From Cercopithifilaria johnstoni (Eukaryota > Nematoda > Chromadorea > Rhabditida > Onchocercidae): a stretch of DNA of 64,000 nt. A program made the position numbers and the translations under genes. The number at the start of each line of letters is the position of its first letter. Position 1 is the first letter of the stretch. Below the pieces are notes generated by a model that ran no database searches, was not told the origin of the DNA, and saw only the letters and a list, made by a program, of their open reading frames with translations. Shown one piece after another: positions 1-13,000 of this stretch. The stretch spans positions 186,001-250,000 of the forward strand of contig CAKAEH010001981.1 in NCBI GenBank assembly GCA_916381525.1, read 5' to 3'.

Positions 1-3000
1 CAATAATCGATCTTGATGGTGCAGACGAGCTGCTTGGCACTATTCGAGAGGATCGTACCATAGTCAATGTTAATCCCAAATTAGGCATTGTTCACAAAAC
101 TGGTTAGCTTAACTATCATTGATAGGATTAAAAAAAAATCTTTTTAAAAGTATGCTTGGTCATTTCCAGAAATTTTAGAATGTTAAAATTTTAGGAATTA
201 AATTTTTGGCTTTTGAATTGAATCTCATCACTCAAAAATATGCCAAAATATATCTAGCATTCGCTTGGTGGTAATTAATCGAACGAGAGAAATATAAGAA
301 GACTGATAAAACCATACTTTTAATCATTTATTTTAGTATGATAATTCATTAAGATACAAGTGATTATGACACTTGATCTTGCTCGATCAATATTTCATAG
401 AAGTATATTTTTCCCTGCTTCGATAATGACGAATTGTTACCATTAATACGTTAGGATAAAGTGATTTGAATTAATTTTTGAAAGTAAATCGAAATAATTC
501 AAACAAAGTATATAATTTTTGAAAGAAGTTTCATTCTTCTTTATGTTACTAATTCATATGGTAAAATTATCAGCTCTAATATGATAATTTATTCAAACTA
601 AGTAAGAATGTATCATTTTGGAAGATTTAAGGACCAGTATGTCGATATGAACTTACAAGCGAAGGTTCCGACGATGTACCATTTACGGTTGATATACATG
701 ATGAAAAAGAAGGTTCAGGTGTTATACGAGTTAAAAATGGTGTACATTTAGACTGTACCAATTCACAGTATCTCATCAATATGGTGGCAATTCGCTGTGG
801 TGATGATGCCAGATCGGAAAGGTATATCTTTTACTTGTGACTTAGTAGGAAGTAGTTTTCTTATAAAAAAGTTTAAGCGAATCAAATTATACGGTAATAA
901 TATCGATTATTCGATTTTATTTAGGATTTCTTGTATAGTTTGATGAGATAATAAGAAAATATATTGATTGTTCTTCATTCTTATATTAATAGAAAAAATT
1001 TTGAAAGCATTCTAAGAATAAAAAAGGATTAAATTTAGTAAAATTTTAAGCATTCATGTAAAAGGCATTTCATTGTTAGACTTTTCTTCCTTGATTTAGA
1101 AAATCTAAATTTATTAACGAAGAATTCAACATTCAGGGAAATAGAGTATACTTCAATTCAGGAGATAGATAATCGTTTTGGAAGTTTTAGTAGGATTTTT
1201 TTTAACTTTTTCAACTTTCCATTCAGGGTATCATTAACAAAATATAAAATTTCCGACAAAAAAGAAATATCAACTAATGAGCTCTTCTTCCTTTTCTTCC
1301 CATCTTAAAATTAAATTTTAATTTTTAAAAGAAGTAAATGAAAGAAATGATGCAAGATAATTCAAAGAGGGATAGAAAATATACTTCAAATTTTATTATT
1401 TACATGAATTCTTGTTTCCATTATCAGTTTCCCATTTTATTAATTCTAACAAATGACTTACTTTTGTTGATTTGTGCGGACAGGTTTATATTATTTTAAT
1501 TAAGCAGATAAATTTACTACAAACCGTTCACTTATTCGAGAAATGTCAAACTCGGTTAAAAAAAAAGTACCACTTCAGTGCACGGTTACGAATCTCCGTA
1601 AAAGATACCAATGATCACGCTCCAATATTTTCACACCCGTGGTACACCTTCAGCATTAACGAAGGTAAGGTTGAGCAGATATCATAAGCTGTTCTTGAAA
1701 TAAATTGTCTTCATAACAGTTAACCAACTGTATCAACTCGAACGAATTCAATAAATTCCTCATGTTGATAAGTGTGAAATACATGCAGATGTTTTAAAAC
1801 AGTTAGGCTCCAGGAAAAATTTACAACGAATTAGCTCGATTGCAAGCGACCGATGAAGATTGTGGTCATCCTTATGGACAGATTTGCAGATATCAGATCA
1901 CAAATGCGCTAGATGGATTTCCCTTTGCTATCGATGACCAGGTTTCATTTGATCCAATGTTTCAAACTTCATTTTAATAATTTTTTGATCAAACTTCCAT
2001 GTCTCGCATTATGCAGTCAATGTATAGGAATGTTCTTTCTCAACTACTGTAGAACTCCTTGGAATATTTAGGAGGTGTTTAATACTACCGTACCACTGAC
2101 ACTTCTAATCACGAGGAAAACCATTATTGTTGGGCTGGTAAATTCTAAATTCAGGTTGAAACTTTGTGTCAGTGAAGCAAACGTAAATATTTTTTTATAA
2201 ATGGTTTCCTACATAGAACCTTTATTTTTCATCAGGGTGTCTTACGGAATACACGACCGCTGAACTACACCCAAGCCAAGTCCTATATTTTGACAGTTGT
2301 CGCCCACGACTGCGGCATGCGTCAGTCCAAATCAACCCTTGTTACTATTAATGTTCATGAAGCTTGTGTGGATGGTATCCATGGCATCCTAGAACGAGTA
2401 ACTTATATTCCTGGATCTGGAAGTGTCCGGATTGCACCGAATGCACACGTTGTTACCTGTGCGGAAACACAACCATGTATTGTGAGAAGTGTAAAAAGCA
2501 TTCTAACACTACAAACTGACCAATTAATAAATGGATGCGATCGCGATGATTTTATTCCGGAAGCAATTTGGAACAAGTAAGTGAATTTCTGGATTGAGGA
2601 GAAAAAAGTCCAATGTTGAAAATTAAACAAAAGGAAAAGCGATCTTATTGTAGGCGTTCACTGAATTCACTAAAGATCCTTAACTGGGTTATGAAACCTG
2701 AAATAATGATCTTTGCAGATGTGGAATGGATAAATCAACAATTACGCTATTAACAGCCTCCGATGATGGCATAACCGATAAACATACCTTTGATGGAAAG
2801 TCAACTGCAACAATTGTACCACAGGAAAAAATAGATGGTGTTATTCCGTTAAAGTTTACGCTATCTTTTTCGATGAAACATGCTCGTAGCAGTAAAGAAG
2901 ATCAAGACCGCAAACAAACAATTCTATGTGAAAGCGATTACACAAGTAGCTTTTTGTTTATGCTTTTGAGAATAACTTTTTGAATAAGTAAGATAGTATC

Positions 3001-6000
3001 GTTACAGGAATAAAAAAGTTAGAATAAAGCTAATAAATAGCTCTATGGCAAGTTTCAACTTATGGATTTCGAAGTATTAATTGCATAGAATTAAAATTAG
3101 TCCAGTGAACTTTTAATCTTGCACGATCTTGATAATTTATTGGCAGAGAAAAATGCGACTAGAGAGAAATTTACAGAATCTGATAGCATTTCTTTTTTTG
3201 TCTAGATCTACAATCGCAAATTAATTTTCAGACATGAATCGTCATCATTTTGCCGTTTATACGCGTCACTGTAAGCTGGAAATGTTGATGCGTCGAGAGA
3301 GTAACGCTGAAGCTGCGTTTCGTGCTGCGGAATGGCGGTGGAGCATTCCTGAAGTTTGCGACAATCATTGGCATTCATATTCCATTTTGTTTGCATCCGT
3401 TGATACAGTTAATATAATTTTATTAATGAGGTTTTTCATGAACGGTTCATTTGTCTAACAGTCATTTAGATCAGTGGAGAAAGTCGTGGAAGGGAAATGA
3501 AGACACTTAAAGCATTCTAATTGATACTGCAAGAAAAATCGTTCCTTTCTTCCTCCAGCCATAAGGTCACTAATTTTTATACCTTTCTTATTTTATCTAT
3601 CAATATTTAGGTTGATTTATACATCGACGGTCGTAAATTTGTCGCAACGAAAGAGAATCCGGAAATATTGGACGATTGGCCATTGCATCGAATCAAAGAT
3701 ACTGTGAGGTGTTTTCGTAGTTCAATTTATTGCCAATTTTTGTTCCACTTTTTGAAGTGCTTTTTGTCTCTTTTTATTGCACTATTGGAATCAGCCTTTC
3801 AATGACTACATGTTATACTGTTAAGAGTTACAAATGAAGCGTATAATCGTGTAATGTAAGTTTTGCAGGAAACTCGTCTAGTTGTTGGAGCATGTTGGCA
3901 TGGTCGTAATCGCATAATGTCACAGTTTTTTAAAGGTCATCTAGCTTCCATCTATTATTTACCACACAAACTTGAGCAACCGCAAGTTCTTCAGTGCTCC
4001 CATCAATGCAAAGAGAAGCTGGAATTCAATGCAATCGATCAGTTAGTACCAGGGGAGGTTTGCAATTAAATTTTCAAAATTTAATACTTCAATTGACTCA
4101 AATTTTATTCTTGTCAAAAAAACAAAGCTAAAATTTGAATGAAAATCAAAGATATATAAATAACTGGCTTTCAAAATTCCTTTTCTGCAGAATGCAATCT
4201 TTGCCGCGAATTCATCATCTTTTTCCTTGAAAGCTAATACTGCCGAAGATTTATCGCTGTTACTTCAACGAGTTACATATGCAAATAAAAAGAATCTGCC
4301 GACACCTGGGCATCGTACCTTCTTCATCAATACAACCGTCCTATGCTCCGATGGAAAAACGGTCCGTTGACAGTATTTTTAAGTATTTTTTAATTAAAGA
4401 ATAAAAGTATTTAGTCGTTTATTAAAATCACTTTTTTGTCGTAACAGCAACTGCAAAAATTCTTTTTTTAATTTTTTACACCTCTTATTTACATTTTCTG
4501 TGCTTCTTTTCAGCTTATTCTTAATCCTGGTAAAGGCTCAATATTCGTCCAACGAGAAGCTGAACCCGTAATTTCAATTAGCGGACTATCAGTTGTGAAC
4601 AATGATCAACATCTCGTAAAAACAGGTGCACCTATGCTTCCTGAAATCAAAATCACTGTAACCCAAAACGTCAATGGAGGTAAATTTTAATTTTAATGTT
4701 ATAAAAACTTCAGAATTCATTTTTGACATTATTTAAGTATATCGTACTTTATTGATATTCATTTTCACTTGATTGTACTCTTTCTGTTTACTTATTGTTG
4801 ACTTTTTGTTCTCTTTTTCAGCTTGAAAAGCCAGTTAACATAAAGAGTTAAAAGATAGCTAAGTGCTTATAAGTAATGATGAGGAAGGTTAAAAAGAGGA
4901 GGCCGGTATATTGATTGATTCGAAAAGATTAAATATATTAAAACATGAATTAAAATAGGATGCTTAAAGTTTATGTCTGTAGTTTGGAGGAAAGTTTTAA
5001 AAATTTCACGATACAATGATGATATTGATCATAATTATGGAGTGATGAAGAAAGCGCATAGTCTAGGGAATAGATATAACCAAGTCTTTCCTTAATTTTT
5101 TCTAGAGAAGGACAAGAACAACTAGTAATCCTCTAAAATGGCTTATTCCTTTTCATTAATTTCTTGTCTAACTTCAAACACATTTAAAAAACATTCGAAA
5201 AGCTCGAAGAATTTTTCAAATTTGATGTAGTTAAATCATCCATTTCATTAACCAAAAAAATTTTTTCTCCGCAAAAAAGAAAAAAATAATTAGACGGGAC
5301 AAGAGGAAAAAGAAAACAAAACTATTAGTATTGACAGTTTTAATAAATGAAAGTAAAAAAAAGTTTTTTGGAACTCTATCCGTTTTAGATCGATTATGAT
5401 CAGTTTTATATTTCTGAGCTAAAACATCATTAGTCTCAGCATTTCTGCAAAACGGACAACAAGAAGTAATGATGCAGAACTGCAAATTAATTTTCTTTTT
5501 CCTTGCAGAAGAGATTGAGCGGACAAGTGTATCGGAACTTGACTGGTGTAAAGTCCATTTAAAACCATCACGAGATATGGATCTCGAATATTTCTCATCT
5601 CCAGCTTCGTTAATTGCTGCTCTTCGAATTGATTTTGAACATGATAAACAAGTTCGGCATTATTTCAATTCGTATGCTGTGTTGTTTTAGTGGTTTAAAC
5701 GGAAGAAATAGTTTGATTAATATCTTTACTAGTTTATTAAATCTTATAAAATTATCGAATCAAATTAATCGCTATTTTATATTTCATAGAGAATACTATC
5801 CTTTATCGGTGTCATTATACTTAAAATGTAAATGTTTAACTATAAACAAGCATATTATCTTTGAAAGGACTAAATAACTTTATTATTTTCGTCTATTGAT
5901 GGAATGATTTTTGGAAATGAAGAAATCCATTTATGAAAAGAGAATATGCTTGAGATTTTCAGGGTATTTTACTGAAAGGTAAAGAAAAAGTTAAAGGTTA

Positions 6001-8601
6001 TCGAGAGATTTTGTCGAAAATTCACTATTTTAATACTCGAGCTGATTCATATTCACGGAGAATTTATACTGTACAATGTGCAATGAATGATGGTCAAATT
6101 CTTAGCAATGAATTCCTCGTTACGGTAAGTCTATTAGAAATAGTTAATGGTGTAGGAGTAGGATCGATCCATCAAATGTTGAAAAATAGATATCTTCAGT
6201 AAATAAAGGGAATTGAAATGTAAAACTTTTTTTTCCAGAGGTCATAGAGATACGTTAGATTCTTAACAATTAATTCTTCATTACGGTAAGTCATAAGATC
6301 TTTTAATATTTAGTAAATGGATATTTTAAATTTTGCTAAACGCTTTTCCAAGACTATCCTCCTTACAAGGATTATTTAATATTTTGATAAATTATTTTTT
6401 TATACTCTTTGCTTTTTATCTCAATTTTGTCATCGTTCTCATCAGTGTGTTATGCCTAAGCATATATCACTTCAGAAAATGTTACAATATGGAATAGAAG
6501 AATAAAAAATAGGAAATAGAAAATAGAAAGTTTTATAAAAACTATTTCCTTCCCGTAACCTGGAATTGTCTGTACAAAGAAGAGATTAAAAAGTATGTAA
6601 AGTAGCTTTTCATTTATCCTCAAATTTATTCTCGTGATTTTCAATTTTGTTAACTATCAAAACTTTAAATTGAGATCTTTTTCATAAATTTTAAGTAAAA
6701 GTCTTAATTTTTCGATAAGAAATTGGATGAATTTATTTGAGCAAATGGCTCATATCACATAACATTTGTTTAATTTACTTAATTGCCTACAATATATTTA
6801 GTATTTCTAATCTTCTGGAGAGAATTATTATTTTTATTAAAGAGATATGTGTGGTAAAAGTTATTTAAATTATTGAATAATATTGTTGAAGAGAAAAATA
6901 AAAAATGAAAGGAAGAAAGATTCAAAGTCTATTTAATAGCAATGACTTCTTAAAGATATCATTTGGAGAAAGTTTGTCTATTGGTAATGAAAAGTTCATC
7001 AAGTAATCAAAGTATGTTTATATTTAAGAATGAGAACAGTTAATCCAAATTAATTATAAATTTCCAACTTTGAATATTCATCAGGTTGTTTCGTTTTAAG
7101 CATATTAAGGCATCAAAGTTAAAAAATACCTGAGAAAAAGTGGTGTAAAATTTAGATGAATATTATCAATACATCATTGCAATCAATTGAATCACCAGTT
7201 ACTGAAATTTTGGATGATGATGAAGTGCAAGTAGATCCTGCATTCGATCGAATTGGTGGAAATCGATTGCAAAATTTACTGGAAATGGATTTACCACGGC
7301 CGAAGGCTTTGATATCACATCACGGATATGGTGTACAGGGTGCTATAGCAGGTAAAATATAACAATATTTATTTAAAAGCCATCTGCATATTAAACAGAC
7401 GAAAAATAAAGTTTTCAATGAAATTTGCTATAGTAATACACATCTCTTTCTGATCTTCTAAAGCCACCAAAAGCGGAATTTTATTAAATATGTTTGGTTT
7501 AAATCTCCATTTCTTTTGAATAGAAACATATTTTGCCTTTTTTTCTGCTTTGAATATATAGATGGAAAATTTTAGGAGGAGCAGTTGCTGTAGTCGTTGT
7601 TTTTTGTGTTGGCTTCCTTCTGGTTATGTTAGTGATCGGAGTATTAAAAATGCGTGATACTCCACTTCCTTCCAGACGGCGACGCAATCGGCGAAATACT
7701 GTAAGTTTGAGTTTAATGTAAATTTTGATTTTTATATTCATATTATTAAAATTATAAAGTCATTATTTGATAGGAAGGAGCAATGGAGTGGGATGATAGT
7801 GGTATGAATATAACAGTAAATCCATTGGAGGAAGTTAACAAAAATGGCGTTGACTTCTCTGACGAAGAAAGCTCCGATTGCGGTGAAAGGTGATTTCATT
7901 CATTTCTTGAAATAATATTGAATGTGTATATGTAAACTTTGCGAGATTCGAATAAACAGATCATTGTCCTGGACAGATGCGAAATGTGTAAACTAAGATA
8001 AGTGGAAGAATGTTGAGTATATCCATAAATAAATTTATACCTTTTTTATGTTTTTGACATTTGAAGTCTTTTCATCATCTCAGAACTTCTAATTATTAAT
8101 CTTGCAATTTAAAATTTGTCCTTTTTTGATTTCATATTCCATAAAAATCTAAATTTTCCAGACATTTCTAATCTTAAATAAATAAGCAATCAAACTACAT
8201 TTCAGTTTTCGTGATGAAGGCTTGACAGAGGATGAAGATGCTGGACATGTACTTCCTCACGTCGATAATGGTTAGTCATACATTTCCATTTTAAATTGAA
8301 AGAAAAATTTTAAAGAAAGCTTTCGTCTGAAATATCTTCCCATAAGTTTGTTTTATAAAATGACCAGAAATAATCTACCAATTCCTTAGGTCTAATAAAA
8401 AAAAGGCAAACATGATCGCTTCAAATTTTCTTCACAATTGTATCATACATTACTCTTTCTCTGTCCCAAATTTCAAGGCGGAAGAACTTTGAGATTTTCC
8501 ATCCTTCGTTAGAATATATTTTAATTCTAGAGCGACAGAACAGAAGTTTGGAATGGGATGACACAACTTTAACAAATATTTCACGTACCTATCGCGTATA
8601 A
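1..8601 (+). CDS. casy-1: Calsyntenin (CASY-1/CLSTN family), 5' part missing at window edge
   Basis: Type I membrane protein of the cadherin superfamily that acts at neuronal synapses and as a kinesin-1 cargo adaptor. Eighteen exons: 1-102, 638-821, 1579-1664, 1814-1941, 2236-2576, 2719-2945, 3232-3407, 3611-3703, 3869-4057, 4191-4361, 4514-4679, 5509-5651, 5963-6124, 7156-7351, 7576-7700, 7774-7889, 8206-8270, 8531-8601, giving 912 residues. Seen in order: two cadherin repeats (DTNDHAP linker, exon 3), a laminin-G-like domain (TNMNRHH, LVVGACW), the calsyntenin-specific ectodomain (ISNEF-like end, here LSNEFLVT), a membrane segment in exon 7576-7700 followed by an Arg-rich stop (SRRRRNRR), then an acidic tail with two WDD motifs, EWDDSG and EWDDTT, known in the family as kinesin light chain binding sites. 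Signal peptide and start of cadherin 1 lie left of the window. The donor at 3407 could instead be 3398. Exon 1579 uses an acceptor inside a longer open frame and was chosen by phase and homology. Confidence 0.93.
6259..6292 (+). pseudogene. Decayed duplicate of a calsyntenin exon end plus its donor site
   Basis: The 34 bases here match 6098-6131, the end of calsyntenin exon 5963-6124 with its GTAAGT donor, at 30 of 34 positions. The copy sits 161 bp downstream inside the following intron. A pyrimidine-rich AG precedes it at about 6227-6238, so it resembles a short exon, but the copied frame carries TAA where the original has GAA. It is best read as a relic of a local tandem duplication and is probably not included in the mRNA. 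Confidence 0.6.
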
Positions 8602-8852
8602 AAAGAAGACTCACTTAAATAGTCAAATTATATACGCTGGACAATTTGACCTGGTTTTCTTTTCAGTACTCCCAAACTTTTATCAAATCCCCACTTGTTT
8701 TTCAAAAATCAATCCCCCCACAACTACGATGTAATTGTTTTAGTATTATATTCTGGTCAAATTGTATACATAAACAAGTGATTTACCATTTATTAATTTC
8801 AAAATCGTTCATTCTTGGTCAATTACTTTATTTTATTGCGTATATGTTTGTT

Positions 8853-8876
8853 TGTGTGTGTGTGTGCGTGCGTGTG
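8853..8876. repeat. (TG)n microsatellite
   Basis: About 24 bp of alternating TG with two CG interruptions, in the calsyntenin 3' region. Confidence 0.9.
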
Positions 8877-9612
8877 CCATCTCAATTTATATGTTCGTTT
8901 ACAATTATAAATACTATTTCCTAAATTTATTTCCCTCAAAAAGTGGCACTGACATCTCATTTGCTACTAAAGAAGGCGAAAGCTTATACTCCTGCCGTTA
9001 TAATATACCTCCCAACCCCTAACTAAACAGATCATCATGTCGACTGGCTTCTTTGTCTACAAATAATGCTTATTGAAACATGAGAAGGCACTCAAACATT
9101 TCCAACATTGAATAACGAATTATGCATAAAACTTCTGCCATTTTAAAGCATCTATCCGAAAATTCGATGTGAAGAAAGCTTCCAAGGAGGTCAAGATTTA
9201 TTTTTTCTTCAATAAATGATGTCGGCAATAAAGTAAATTAAAACTGAAGAAAAAAAGTTTCTGGGTTATGAATTGGACTGCTAGAACCCAAAATAATTTA
9301 TTCCAAAACTAAAAAAATGTATAAATTATAAGTAAATAGAAGTCCGAACCATACAAAAACACATTAAATAGAATAACAACGGACATAAAAATCACATTAA
9401 CAATAATAACCAGCGGAGAGCAATTCAGTGCCGTTTGCTAATAAAACAATATCGCAATTAAAGTTACAATTACAATAGCTTTTAGTGGTAAACACGTGTG
9501 GTGATTTTCCTAGTTCCTTTTCTCCACAATGCATCATTTTCTTTTTATAATATCTTTTATGTGTATGTATTACTGTACCTTTGTGATTATACTTACTGCA
9601 GTACGACATTTC

Positions 9613-9660
<48 letters not shown>
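9613..9660. repeat. (ATT)n microsatellite, about 16 units
   Basis: 48 bp of uninterrupted TAT/ATT repeat followed by CATCATTA. It creates long Leu or Ile runs in conceptual translations, which should not be taken as genes. Confidence 0.97.
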
Positions 9661-10024
9661 CATCATTAATATCTCGATGTTTTCACCATACATACCACAG
9701 TGAAATAAATCTCACTATTATTTCTAAATTGATGAGGTTTCAAAAGAATTGTATCAGCATGTGAGGAAATAACCAATGGAATGGAATGCACCACTTAAAT
9801 GTTATGTTTATTTATTAATAGGAACTACGGCGGTCACTGTAATTGAGTTCACATATTTTAGATCGCAGAATTCAAAAATTAGAAAGAAGAGGCATGGAGA
9901 AGAGGAATAGGGGAAAAATTGCTTGTCAATGCACATAGAATGGCAGGAATTTTCCAGTGAGACCGAAGAGATAAAGAGCGCTCAAAAACAATTATCACAG
10001 GATATAAATATAGCTGTGGAAATC

Positions 10025-13000
10025 CTAGTTCGATACTGCTTCTCCTTTCAAAAGCGTTATTTTTCTCTCTTTCTGAGCGAAGTTTATCTGGAATAATTAC
10101 TAGTACTGACTTTGACTACCGAAGTTGTCAAAATTTGGTACATAGAATTAAGAAAAGTAGTACAAACCTTATCACCGAGCGATAACGCCATTCCTTGGCT
10201 TTTAGCACGAATTCGTATATGCCCTATAATAGGACTATCTGGATCAAGGGGACTGGTTTTTTCTATAGAAACATTAGCCAGTGCGTCTTCTCCAAAGATA
10301 CTATGTGCACAGAAGTTGGCAGCCAAAAAGCCACATTCACCTTCTGAAATCCGAATGGCATTATGAAGTTCATATTTTACCTGCAGATATGTCCATATTT
10401 TTTTGGTAATTGTAGAGTAAGATTATGAAACCATTAATAGAATGAGGCATCACTACGAAAAAAAGCTAATGTTATGGTCGAATTTTAAAAAGTACCTAAT
10501 GCGGCATCAGTAGTCAACAACTTCATGTTTGTAACAGCAGATAGGTGTGTTAAGAATGTACGTAAATCAGTAATTGGTGTGTTCACGTTGACCTAAAAAT
10601 AGAAAAAAACTAAAACTGAGATATAAAAGTGCTAAAGCAAAAAAACCATGGCGCATATTAAACTTCAGTTAAATCGCTAGCGTAAAAATAAGTGGAAAAC
10701 AAAGGGGCATCCAAACTTTATTTTCCCATTCAAATTCGGCCCACATATGCCGAAATTCGGTGTCCGTACAATTGCCTGGTACAATATAATCCATGATATC
10801 AATATGTATATCTTCTAGGTAAACGCAATTTCGATCAGATGTCGATCCATGAACATCGTAGGCTATAGCCGAAAAAATCACACCATTTTCCGTGGAAACA
10901 ACTTTTACGGTAGCCTAAAATAAAAAATAAAATCTTTTCAAAAAAAGAGAAGGCATACTGGTATCACAATGAAGGTTTCATAATGAAGAGATAAAAGCTT
11001 TCAACAGTTTAAAGTCTACAAGGAATCAATATAGAACCTCAAAATTGACAAATCATCACACGATCAGTAACAGCGTTCTTTTATCCTAATATAAACTAGT
11101 GCTTACTGAAAGCATTTTTTTTTAAAATTACCTTAATGTTGGAAAAATCACGTGGTGCGAGTGTAAGAGGTGTTGGTTTATCAAGCAATTTGATATCACC
11201 AATAGTTGACAGTTCCAGGCAAACGTTTTGAAGAGTATCATTTGTTTGATTAACGATAAGCACATCAAGAACGATGTCATACTGATTTACATTAACATAT
11301 GCCTCGGCATAAACGGGGTCCGAAAAACCGGCAAGCTGCTTCACCTGAAGTGAAAATATCAAATAAAGAATCTGAAGGGGAAATAAATTGGTGTAAGTCA
11401 TCAAAGATAACTAAATGCAAACTAAATACCCTTCCAAGACGTTCCCCAAAAACCCAAATTCATCACTGGCATTGTAACTGCATATTCTTCATCTTCTATA
11501 AGTTCTTTAAACTTTTCATTGGGCTTGTACGAAGTGAATACATATATCAAAACTAAAACTTTGCAATAACAAAAAGCATCACAACTCGTAGAAGGCGATT
11601 TTCATCAAATTTATTCACCTTGCCTAGCTTAGAAGAGGCAAAATCGAATTTCGGAGACTTTGCAACAGTTCCCAATGCTTGCGACAATGAAAGGTCAAAT
11701 AAGTTTTCAGTTCCGGTCACTCCATCACCAACACGAGGGGCAAGCTGCGTAAACGAAATTGTACGATCTACCTCTACTTGAACAGTTCTATAACTGAAAT
11801 AGCAAAATGTTATTGCACTGTGGAGTTTAAAGAATTCTTTGATTATTTCAGTAAGAAAACAAACTTTCCATATACAACGATAACTGAAAAATTTTCAGTT
11901 CATTTAAAAAGATCTGGTGGGAAAAATTAAAAGAAGTTCGGCATTTATTGAGTATTTTGCTCTCACACCAAAAGTTTCATAACTAATAACAAATATACAC
12001 CTGTTTGTCGTTTCGCTTTCAAAGCGTCCATTTTCTGATTTTGATTCTAACATTAACTCAAGACTGTCGCGACACTTTCGCAAAAAAACGGCTTCTGCAT
12101 CAGGCCATTTTTCGCATAAAATTTTGATCGACATACCCAAACTGCAAGATTCGATTTTAATGTTCGAAATATGTAATAAAGGAACATGTTCTCAACAAAT
12201 CACAGGAAATTACAACAATACTAACATCATAAAAAGTGCATCAAGAGAAAATAACTAATTAATAGTGCTGTTAACCTACTGGTCAAGATCATCTTCGGTT
12301 GCATTTGTTTTCGCAAGACCACTTTTTCCGAGACTGATAATTGATGCAATCATGAACAGCGCTTCTCCCGCAAATGAATTAACTTTTTCATTTTTATCTA
12401 AAATAATTCTTTGAAAAATCAAGTTTTATGATTTATAGCGAATCAAATATAGCACAGTTTTTTAATTTTACATGGTACTGCTTGAATGGTCGGAATAGAT
12501 ATTGCATTTTCAAAAATAAACGAAAAAATTGAAAAATAAACCTTTCACAAAATTGCTATAATTGAAGACAAGTTTGACCAGAGTGGTTGCGAGTGATGAA
12601 GCCAAAAAAAAGTTTCCATCAAGAAGAAGACGACGCAACAAAGCTTTACTCTCCGTTATTTCCGTTTTTACGATAGAAAGAGCTGACTGAGTAGCGTAAG
12701 TTCCATCGGCTGTTACAAGTTGACGAGTCTGTACCATAAAAAATAATCTAATTACATTATGCATTAAACACCAACCAAGTCACATTTAGCATAGTAAAGT
12801 AAATCAACTGAGAAAGTATTTTAGATACCTTCGAGGTCACTTCAGCTGCTGAATTTTCGTTCTTTCCATCCACGACTTCACTACTAGCTATTTGCATTTC
12901 CTTTTCTACAATGGGTAATTCACCAAGCGATTTTCGGATAAACTGCATTACTCTCAATATTGATTCAGCTGATTCACAATATTCACCCAAAATCCATAAT

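Larger units (their letters stand above)
8602..10024. other. Tail-to-tail intergenic region between calsyntenin and beta-COP
   Basis: No coding exon seen. AATAAA signals at about 9,211 and 9,227 would suit calsyntenin, and TTTATT at about 9,804 (minus-strand AATAAA) would suit beta-COP. Two microsatellites are listed separately. Open frames at 9,397-9,764 on both strands arise from the ATT repeat. Confidence 0.6.

Noticed and set aside
1472..1578. Upstream extension of calsyntenin exon 3
   Set aside because: All AG sites there give the wrong phase relative to the previous exon; the acceptor at 1578 closes the frame and fits the cadherin alignment.
9397..9764. Long open frames on both strands
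   Set aside because: They are conceptual translations of the ATT microsatellite (runs of Ile or Leu).
10344..10380. Longer version of a beta-COP exon using the AG near 10,381
   Set aside because: It would insert about ten residues absent from the family; the acceptor at 10344 aligns exactly.
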